Shown piece by piece: positions 55,901 to 64,000 of a DNA stretch of 64,000 nucleotides. Position numbers and translations under genes: made by a program. Source of the DNA: Sphaerolaimus hirsutus (taxonomy: Eukaryota; Nematoda; Chromadorea; Monhysterida; Sphaerolaimidae); assembly GCA_964036195.1 (NCBI GenBank), contig OZ038454.1, forward strand, positions 22,740,315 through 22,804,314, given 5' to 3'. The notes under the pieces were generated by a model, which searched no databases, was not told the DNA's origin, and was given only the letters and a program-made list of their open reading frames with translations. Every line of letters begins with the position of its first letter. Position 1 is the first letter of the stretch.

Positions 55901-56644
55901 TTGAATATGTCCTATGTATATCCGCGTGGGGCGACAGCGTGTGGCCGACAAATGCAGCGCAGCTATTTTTGCATCATTGTCGACGATGAAAAGAGAACAC
56001 ACATTTGAAACACAGGAACTCGTGGTCATGGAACTATTTTTATTTTACACAGAGTTTTGTAAGATGACAAGTGGCAAGCGACAAACAATTTCTGCTTTCT
56101 ATTTATTACTGTAAATCCTCATATCAGTTGCCCACATAAACTGCTCAACCGTTGGCTGAGTGGTGAAAAATAACTCTCCCCTTGAACAATCCCCATTGTT
56201 TAGTTAGAAAAAACTTTCCCCTTGCGAACTCCCTATGTGGAAAATATTATGGAAAATTTTAAAAACCCTTAATGAAGCAGAGATGAACCAAAACAATTCT
56301 ACACATGTCCGGCTCAATTAATTCAATGATTGTCTGCATTTTCGGAGGTTCGCAGTGGTTTCAGGGGTATGATTTGATTTGCAGTATTTGTTCAAAGCAG
56401 CTTACATTTTTTATTTCCAAATTACCCAGCCCTAAACCATTTTGTCCCATGAAAAAGAATCAACGTGATCAACGTGTTTTGTGTAAAAGCTCTATTAGCT
56501 CAGTATTTTGAAGAAAACAAACAAATAAAACACAAAAGAACATATACCTATTTATCATATTCAAAACTCAAAACACAGAAAGTGTTCTAAGAAAACTTTA
56601 ACATCCCTAATCACCTCACTGCTCTTATTGATTCTATGTATAAA

Positions 56645-56800
56645 AGGCGCGGGGGGGGGGGGGGGCGCGGCGCGGCGACAACACTCTAAACACGGCCGTT
56701 CACGTGTTCAATAATAACACTGCAATAACGTCTCAATGTGAGCCGCGCGGCGGCTCAGCCGCGGCTTAACACGATTTGGAACGGGCCGTCGCTTCGCGAG
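56645..56800. promoter_or_regulatory. GC-rich island with G run upstream of the gene
   Basis: A run of about 15 G then CGCGGCGCGGCG and AGCCGCGCGGCGGCTCAGCC (inverted repeat). About 1.3 kb upstream of the start codon; could be a promoter or an untranslated first exon region. Confidence 0.25.
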
Positions 56801-57485
56801 AGAAGTGGCCAGAGGCGAAAGCGATTTTTAACCATAGCGATTGGTAAGCTCTCGATTTGTAAGCCAAATTATGCCCATTTTAACAATCTGCCAAGATTTT
56901 GAAGCTGGAAACTGTTGTTCAATGTCTAATTTTTTTTGGTTATGAAAAATGTTCAATTTCTCATAAGAATGATATGTGAAAGGGTATCAATTGATAGGGT
57001 ATCAATAGAAACACAAGACACCTGTAATTGAGATCAACGTTTAAATTAGCTGTGCCAATAACATGTGTACAACCATATTTCCCAAAAATTGTCCCCAGGG
57101 TGGTTATGAGTTCACCAGGAAATTTGTCCTGGGTACAGGCAGGCCAGAAGTAAAACACTCAATATCTCAATGTGTTTCACCTACCGCAGGGGTTTTGTAG
57201 ATTTGGACCCCCGCAGCGTGAGGGTTCATATAGATAGTAAATTGCTCCCGAAAAGGATAGATAGGTGAAAATCGTTTGTTTGGGAGGGGGTTCATGGGGT
57301 TTGGGGGGGGGGGTCATGGGGTTTGGGGGGGGGGTCATGGGGGTTCAATATATAGGCTTTTCCAAGGTATAGATAGAAAAAAAGAGAAAAAATCGCTAAA
57401 AGTAGGTGATAAAGAGGTATAAAATTGCCCATTATAAATAAATGGTGATAATCCCACCAACCCCCCTACTAAACCCCTGACCTAC

Positions 57486-57885
57486 CGTATTACCTCCAAT
57501 ATAAGGTATACCTCCCTCCAATATAAAATACTCTCTAATATAAGGTATACCTTTTGGCTTTTTTGAACGTCACAAAATAAATATAAGGTATACCTTTTGG
57601 CTTTTTTGAACGTGACAAAATAAATATAAGGCATACCTCCAATATAAGGTATACCTCTAAGACATTAATCAGCATTTTACAGCACCACAGACCCATTTTT
57701 ATGTTGTGTACATTACATTATTTTGCCAAAACAATTAATACATCATGTAAATACATTGCATACATGATGTACATCATTTCAGATTGGGGGGGGGTTGAGG
57801 GGTACTTACTTTTTCCTCAGCTTGCTCAGACCTGGAGGTATTTCTGGAGCGTAAATCCAAGGGGATATTTTGAGGAAGTGACAAA
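57486..57885. mobile_element. Degenerate CCGTATT-type MITE with ATAAGGTATACC repeats
   Basis: Left end TA|CCGTATTACCTCCAATATAA is clear. Several copies of AATATAAGGTATACCT follow at 57502-57660, then the shared GTAAATACATTGCATACATG segment. The right end near 57880 is diverged. Confidence 0.45.
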
Positions 57886-57909
57886 CACTTAGCACTAGCC
57901 TGTTGGTTG

Positions 57910-58676
57910 CACAGTTGTGAAAGCGTATTTACGCTAACCCGAAATATCCGGGTAAATCAGTATTTATACTTATGCTTATGCTTACGCTTTCATAAAATAC
58001 CCGTACACTTTATTACGCTTTCCCGGCCGAAATACCCGGGTACTAAAAGCATAAAAAAGTTTCTCACATGGTCCAGTTTTATGCTTTTGTAAAAAGTGTA
58101 AAACGAAAAGAAAGTGAACAAAACTGCATACCAAAAAAATGACTACATGTGTGCAGTAATACACTGGAAATCGTGGCACATGTACCAATTGTGTCGCAAT
58201 ATGAATGTCACTATTATACTGTGTCCTCAGGCAAAATATTTAGATGGCTTTAGAATAGAAATTTTGCGGCCGAAAATGAAGATGACATAAGTACATAGTA
58301 TGCCTTACGTTTACGCTATTAGAAGAAATGTGGTAAGTATTTATGAGAATTAGGTATAAATACATTGCAAAAATCGACAGCACAAACTCCGAGTTCGGAA
58401 ATGAAGATTAATTAACTGTTGCTGTCGATTAATTGCTATCAACATCTAAGGGCAGACTACCAAGTAGACATCCGAAAAATGTCGCTGAAAGCTTGATTTT
58501 GAATGAATTCACTGAGCAAAAACTCCCTGAAAATTTGTTACGCTTACGCTTTATTTTACGCTTTCCTAGGTATTTAAAAAATACCTTACGCTTTTAGTAT
58601 CCACACTCAAAATTTGGAAAGTGTATTTACGCTTATGCTTACGCTTTCCAAAAATACCGGTATTTTAACAACTCTG
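57910..58676. mobile_element. hAT-like element, TACGCTTACGC variant
   Basis: CACAGTTGTGAAAGCGTA to CGGTATTTTAACAACTCTG, flanks GTTGGTTG / GTTGGTAG (7 of 8). 767 bp. It shows the ends of the 2561-5455 element without its large interior. Confidence 0.75.
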
Positions 58677-59217
58677 GTTGGTAGTCACCTAATGTTATAC
58701 GTTGGCAAACACTCTGGAAAAAGTGTTTTAATTTTTAGTTTTTTTTCTAAAATGACTTTACAATCAATGCAGTTTGACTTTACAATCTAATGAGATATCT
58801 TGGCTGTAAAATTAGAGCCTTAATATCGGGTAGGTTAAATATCGCTACACTTCAAAGTGACATGTGTGCCGGGCTCCCTAGTGTGATTGAGGGTGAACAT
58901 AACATAGCAGGCGCGCGCCCGTCATTGCATGCCGTCTGAAGTATCTATTCTTGCGGTCGGGCGATAAAAAACGGTTCTCAGCTGTGTGTCAAATCAAATA
59001 TTGACATAAATAGGTACCTACATGCGTGTATATTTTAAAACATGAAACATCGAAAAGTACAAGGGAACGGCTAACTGTTGCGATGCGAGTGCAGAGTAAA
59101 TAATTGAGAAAGTCTGGCGGTATGGGAGCTCGCGGGAAGATTCGCAGAAAAAGTCCATTGACTTAAAATGATGATGAATTAAATTCTTTACAAGTTAAAT
59201 CATGATAAAGTATCTAC

Positions 59218-60008
59218 CAGAGTTGCGAAAGTGTATTTACACTTACCCGAAATACCCGGGTAAATGGGTATTGATATTTTCACTTACACTTACACTTTCA
59301 TAAAATACCCATACACTTTTTTTACACTTTCCTCAGCAAAATACCCGGGTACAGAAAGTGTATTTTTTTCTTTCAGATGGCCCTGTTTTATGCTTTTGAG
59401 AAAGCATATAATAGGGTCATGTACAAAAAATAACTGCACAGTGCACACATGCAGTTATGCATTGAATGTAGAAAATATGGAAAAGGTACAAACTAGCCTT
59501 TGATCTCCAACCTTTGATCAGTACTCATGGTATTCTACAGTTTCATCATACTTTTGTAAAAAGGACAAGATCAATGGAAATTCACCAGCTGGACACAAAG
59601 TCAACTGGCTTTTGCATTGACATTTGCTGCATGTCCATTCTTGCATTTAAACAGTGTGTATCGCATTGCTTAATCAGTCAAATATCAACACTGAAAAAGT
59701 CCCATTATTAGGGAACTTCATACCACTACAGTATTTGTTACAGTCTGAAATATTTCATAAAATGCAGTAAAATGTGAAATAATGCATGAAAATGACAAAT
59801 AAATTGATCTAAAGGTGAAAACAGTGGTGTTTTCAAATGCTCAACAGTGAGAGCTCTTTCTAAAAAAATTTTACACTTACACTTTTTTTACACTTTCCTA
59901 GGTATTTTTAAAATACCTTACACTTTTAGTATCCATACTCAAAATTTGGAAAGTGTATTTACACTTACACTTACACTTTCCAAAAATACCGGTATTTTAA
60001 CAACTCTG
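59218..60008. mobile_element. hAT-like element, ACTTACACTTAC variant
   Basis: CAGAGTTGCGAAAGTGTA to CGGTATTTTAACAACTCTG with a perfect 8-bp duplication GTATCTAC (59210-59217, 60009-60016). All hexamer units are CTTACA instead of CTTACG at both ends. Confidence 0.82.
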
Positions 60009-60029
60009 GTATCTACATAGGCACATGTA

Positions 60030-60290
60030 CCGTTTTTCCTCGAGATACCCCCAGGTGGGTTATTTTTCGCCAACTCACTCAAACCTGGGTGTCATTTGGG
60101 GGGGGGGGTATTCGAGGGGAGATTTTTCCCAGCATTTTCGTCTCATTCAATGATAAATAAATTCATAAATTGAGGTTATCAAATGTGAAACCTGTGCACA
60201 TTTCAATTTGAAATGTATGGCTAGTTACCGCTAACTCAGACCTGGGGGGGGGGGTTAATTCAAATGTGCGGGTAATTCGAGGAAATACGG
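60030..60290. mobile_element. TA-flanked CCGTATT-type MITE
   Basis: TA|CCGTTTTTCCTCGAGATAC to TTCGAGGAAATACGG|TA, 261 bp, with GGGGGG tracts. Confidence 0.65.
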
Positions 60291-61074
60291 TAACTACGTC
60301 GAGGCACAAACAACATACATGTCTAAAGTTGTATTTAGTGAAAAAGAGCACAGGTGCGTAGGCGGGACATATTTAAATATGTTATGCAGTGCACCGTCCA
60401 AATTCCCTATAGACCATCTACAAGAGTTTCGGGTGAAAATATTTTCGGATGAGATGAGGGTAAGTTCCGCGTATATTTGGGTGTATATTTGAGTAGGTAA
60501 TCTATCTTCTTGTTATTTTTATGTAAGCTCAACGGAGAGTTTAATCTTTTTGGGCAAAACTTTATGAATATTTATGAAATATTACCATCAATTTCAGAAG
60601 ATACAGAACAGAGTAAACAAAACTTAATAAAATAATTAAATGTGAGCAATGAACAAAGTTGAAGCAAGTGGAGCCATGGCAAGGCAAGGTATTTAATCGG
60701 GAACTGAACATCACTGGACTGCACTTAAACGCGAGTAATTTTTGCGACATTTTCTTTCTTCAATAAATATTTTTCCAACCGAAAATTTGCTCGGGGAATT
60801 GTTGAAGGGGAGTTAATTTTATTTATTTATTTGGATTCGATTTCAGATACTCAAAAACTTTTCGACGATACACTTTCCATCATCATAATCATAACCATCA
60901 TCTTATCATATGTATACAAAGTACGAACCCCCACAAATAAAAGACAACGCTGAAAAAATGTAAATATGCCAAAACAAAGACAAAATGGCAGCGCACAGCT
61001 TACAAAACCCTCCAACCAAAAAAGTACAACCCATCGGCTATCAGCTCACCCATCTCTTTGTTTCTCCACCTTGA

Positions 61075-61265
61075 CCCGGGCGGCAGGAATTCGCCCTTTT
61101 TGCCGCGCTGCACGTGCAGCGCGGCAGCTGGACTTAGGTAAAGAGGGCAACAAAACCGGACGATATATGGCGACAAAGGGCCGCGCGACAAATGGGCCCG
61201 CCGCGGATCGAGTGCTTGTCGCGAGCGACGCGCCCGCCAGCCACACACGAGGAAAAGCGGCTTGT
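61075..61265. promoter_or_regulatory. GC-rich island with a 26-bp perfect palindrome
   Basis: 61101-61126 is a perfect palindrome centred on CACGTG (E-box) within TGCCGCGCTG...; flanking CpG-rich sequence to 61265. No exon with a supporting frame was found on either strand. Confidence 0.3.
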
Positions 61266-61330
61266 GTGTGTGTGTTAAGGGGGGGGGGAGAACAGCATTG
61301 CCTTGGAAGAATAGTGCAAAAAGTGCACTG

Positions 61331-61376
61331 CCACCGGCGGGAATCGAACACGAGTCTGATGGATTACGCGCGGGCG
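61331..61376 (-). pseudogene. Possible tRNA-like fragment (B-box-like sequence)
   Basis: The minus strand carries TGTTCGATTCCCGCCGG, which resembles a T arm with B box, preceded by GTAATCC and GACTCG. The T stem does not pair well and no full cloverleaf is seen. It may be a decayed tRNA or tRNA-derived short element. Confidence 0.2.
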
Positions 61377-61715
61377 TACAAAAAAGTTTCCATTTCTTCA
61401 CAAAGATCTCAAAGTACCCATTTCTCAACGAAAGTTTTAAAAGTTCCTAACAAAGTCCATACTGCAGCCAAATTTGCCAAACAATTCTGCGTCACAAAAG
61501 TGCTCGCTTCCATGTTTGAATGACCAATGACAAGGAGTTATTGTAAGCGCACGGCACTAGTTTTGGGTTCCGAACTGGCGCTGACACAGCTAAACAATGT
61601 GTTCAAACCACAATCTGCAGGGCCGGTGACAAAAGTTATTTTTGGTAAAGGTAAATATTTAACCTTTAGTTTACTTTTTCGAAAAAAATACCTCATGTTG
61701 TTATGTACAGGAACA

Positions 61716-61824
61716 CCGTATATCCTCGAAATACCCCCCTTGAAATACCCCCTCCGTCATTTAACCCCCCTCAAATTCTCACTCTTAAAAAATAAACCCC
61801 TGAGGGTATTTCGAGGAAATACAG
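61716..61824. mobile_element. Short CCGTATT-type MITE
   Basis: CCGTATATCCTCGAAATAC to TTTCGAGGAAATACAG|TA. 109 bp, strong hairpin. Confidence 0.6.
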
Positions 61825-62119
61825 TACATTTACCAAGATGCTTTTCAAATAAATTACCTGATGGTCTCAGAATCAATGCATAAATTTTTTCAATTTTCTT
61901 TTAATTGAATTGCTAAAATTACTGGTACAAACGGTTCGTTCAATGCAGTATAAACCTTTATCTCGAATAATCTCCCGACAGAAAAGATAAACGAAACATC
62001 ACACCCAGTGAGTTATTTGAATATTTTTACAGTAGTTCTAACCATTTACCTATGTACAAGCATCAAGAAAAGTGTTAAGTGTTACGTAATTTTTTTTAAA
62101 TGGCAGGTGAAGTGGCAAG

Positions 62120-63222
62120 TAGTGATGGAAAAAGCGCCAGGACTTTGGCGCCAAGCGCCAAAAGCGCCATGGCGCTTTTCCGAACTCCAGCGCCAAGCAC
62201 CAATGGCGCCAAGCGCCAAAAGCGCCATGGCGCTTTTCTAGACTATGGCGCCAAGCGCCAATGGCGCCAGAGGATGTTGGCGCCAAGCGCCAAAAGCGCC
62301 AGCGCCAACATTTTTTGCTTCTCATATATGCAGCCATGCTAATGCACTGCTATTAATTTGTTTTTGGCGCAAGATATAGGTAAGTCAACTCCAGTCACTT
62401 TTGTTATTTTTGTCTTGATATTCTACAGCTGGGTGTTTGGGCTAACTATAGCAAACCATCTGTAAAAAGTGCTCAGATTTATAGGTGTTTTTTAAAATTA
62501 CTTAAGGAAGTTAGTAGTTTTTCCCCTAAAATAATTCTCAAATTTTCAAATGAAGTATTCAATTTTTTGGAATACTTTCGATTTTTCTACTAGGATATTG
62601 CAGTATCGAGTTTTGCTAGTCAATTTTGAACACAGGATTTTGAGGTTTCAAATTTTGGATTGCCATTGTTGGAATGGCTTTAGAAAGTGACTCCACACCC
62701 TGTAAAATCAAGTGTCAAATGTAATTTTACATGTGATGTACAATGTCAATCAAAATAAAAAAGAACTTATTTTGATTGAACTTTTGACATTTCGCATGAG
62801 ACTAAACAAAGTTGTATTTACGAAATTTTGGATGATGTTTATTTCTTAACTTCACACTTTACAGGGTCCTTTGCCCTGTTTAAACAATACTGCAAGGAAC
62901 GAGCTCAGCATAGTGATTGAGCTGAAACCTATGTGGAGAGTGTTACCAGTCCGATGAATAGTCGCATAAAGCCTTACATAATTCGGATTAGATGGGAAAA
63001 GTGTTGAATACCCATGCAATCACAGGGACATTGTTCACAAGGTAATCAAGAATAAGGTATGTTGATCCTGGGACCTGGGCTTTTCTAAACCCCAGCGCCA
63101 AGCGCCAATGGCGCCACAGCAAAAAGGCGCCAAGTGCCAAAAGCGCCATGGCGCTTTTTGCTGTGGCGCTAGCGCCAGGCGCCAGCGCCAGGCGCCAGCG
63201 CCATGGCGCTTTTCCATCACTA
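62120..63222. mobile_element. hAT-like element with dense GGCGCCAAGCGCCA arrays
   Basis: TAGTGATGGAAAAAGCGCCA to TGGCGCTTTTCCATCACTA, perfect 8-bp duplication GTGGCAAG (62112-62119, 63223-63230). Arrays of the same unit occupy both ends (62135-62310, 63085-63205) in inverted order. Confidence 0.82.
62693..62870. mobile_element. Probable diverged copy of the same MITE family
   Basis: CACACCCTGTAAAATCAAG at the left and CACTTTACAGGGTCC at the right, with an internal AAATAAGTTC-type inverted centre. It sits inside the larger hAT-like element 62120-63222. Confidence 0.35.
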
Positions 63223-63230
63223 GTGGCAAG

Positions 63231-64000
63231 TATTGTACTTTCAAATTTATGTAGTACCAACCATTTTTCTCCCAACTTATCCACTTTTAAAAATGGTACC
63301 GTTCTCAAAACGAAAAAGAACATATTTAAATTAAAGATGTAGAAGGCATCCTTCTGAGATTTTTCCATCGCCCATATATGTTTCCCAGTTTATTTATGCA
63401 GTCAGCAGTGGCTTTGACGATTTGATTTATGCAAATATGACGCAGATACATAAAATTTACATACATAAATAGTCAATGCTGGATAATTAGTGCGCTTTAA
63501 ATATGCAACCAATTTGTGTCCTCTGACTACTAAATACATTGAAAATTTAAATATTGCCACTACCGAAAGATCCACCATTCAGTAAACTGCTTAATTCAGT
63601 AAAGAGCAACTGCTCAATTGCCAGGTTAAATAGCTAATAGCAGGTAAAAAAAGCTCCCCATAATAATTTCCCAGTAAATGATCAGCTTGGACAAAAACAC
63701 CTACGTGAACATATTTGACAGGTAAAAAGTGGGTACGCAGATAAACCTAAATATTTACCGTAAATCCTCGAACAAGTTCCCGGGGGGGGGGGTATTTTTT
63801 CGTCACAATTTTTTGAGAGGGACTTAATCGAGGGGGGGGGCGTATGCAAGGGGGGAGTTTTTCGAGGGGGGGCTTATTCGAGGATTTACGGTACATATAT
63901 CTATACCTATTTACCTGCATCTTGATCTGAGGGGCGGAACCCAGCAATGGGTAGGGCCCTATATCTCATGTTTACAATAATAATAATAATACCTGCATCT
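63231..64000. other. AT-rich window end
   Basis: Apart from the MITE at 63758-63891 and an (AAT)n tract near 63976-63991, nothing was recognised. Confidence 0.4.
63758..63891. mobile_element. Short TA-flanked MITE
   Basis: TA|CCGTAAATCCTCGAACAAG to TTATTCGAGGATTTACGG|TA with G-tract interior; 134 bp. Confidence 0.65.

Noticed and set aside
60966..61523. 185-codon plus-strand frame and 142-codon minus-strand frame
   Set aside because: They overlap each other over a GC island and a palindrome. Composition is not protein-like and there is no neighbouring exon to join.
62120..62330. CRISPR-like regular repeat
   Set aside because: The units are contiguous, palindromic and without unique spacers, lie within a hAT-like element, and the DNA is eukaryotic.

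Overview
This is eukaryotic, almost certainly animal, nuclear DNA. It is AT-rich and mostly non-coding, with a spliceosomal gene, a nuclear-type tRNA-Glu and dense non-autonomous DNA transposons. The sequence does not let me name the species. It looks like a repeat-rich invertebrate genome.

Gene. One protein-coding gene explains nearly all the codon-like signal. It lies on the minus strand from the ATG at 55375 to the stop at 11119. I rebuilt 16 coding exons by hand from GT/AG boundaries. Every phase agrees, and the summed length is 4458 nt (1485 codons plus stop). Exons 1-5 lie at 48.2-55.4 kb, exons 6-16 at 11.1-21.0 kb, and a 27.2 kb intron 5 separates them. The protein is mostly low-complexity and acidic, with one 474-codon exon rich in Asp, Glu, His and Ser. 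Its C-terminus is basic and coiled-coil-like and repeats DAEAAFQ-[SA]WLERKR. I do not recognise the family with certainty. The AF-x-WLERKR pattern recalls microtubule- or cilium-associated coiled-coil proteins such as MAP9 and CCDC181.

Most interesting signal. Introns 3 and 6 are each a miniature inverted-repeat transposon from end to end. The element begins GTGCC, which makes the donor. The target-site triplet C(A/T)G lies on both sides, and its downstream copy makes the CAG acceptor. Splicing removes the element plus one triplet and so restores the exon. This is the behaviour expected of an introner, a transposon that creates introns. Related palindromic elements with the same CWG flanks lie elsewhere in the window.

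Repeats. Several hAT-like families have intact 8-bp target duplications. A TA-flanked family with CCGTATT ends and G/C-tract arms has at least a dozen copies. There are 3-bp (TAA/TTA) Harbinger-like palindromes and one Tc1-like element. Many are nested: 2561-5455 is three deep, and 42031-47842 is four to five deep. A tRNA-Glu(CTC) sits inside one TA-flanked element.

Remaining space. GC-rich islands in intron 5 and upstream of the gene look like regulatory or promoter sequence rather than exons. There is a 200-bp assembly gap at 24394-24593. I found no second convincing gene at 1-11 kb or 56-64 kb.
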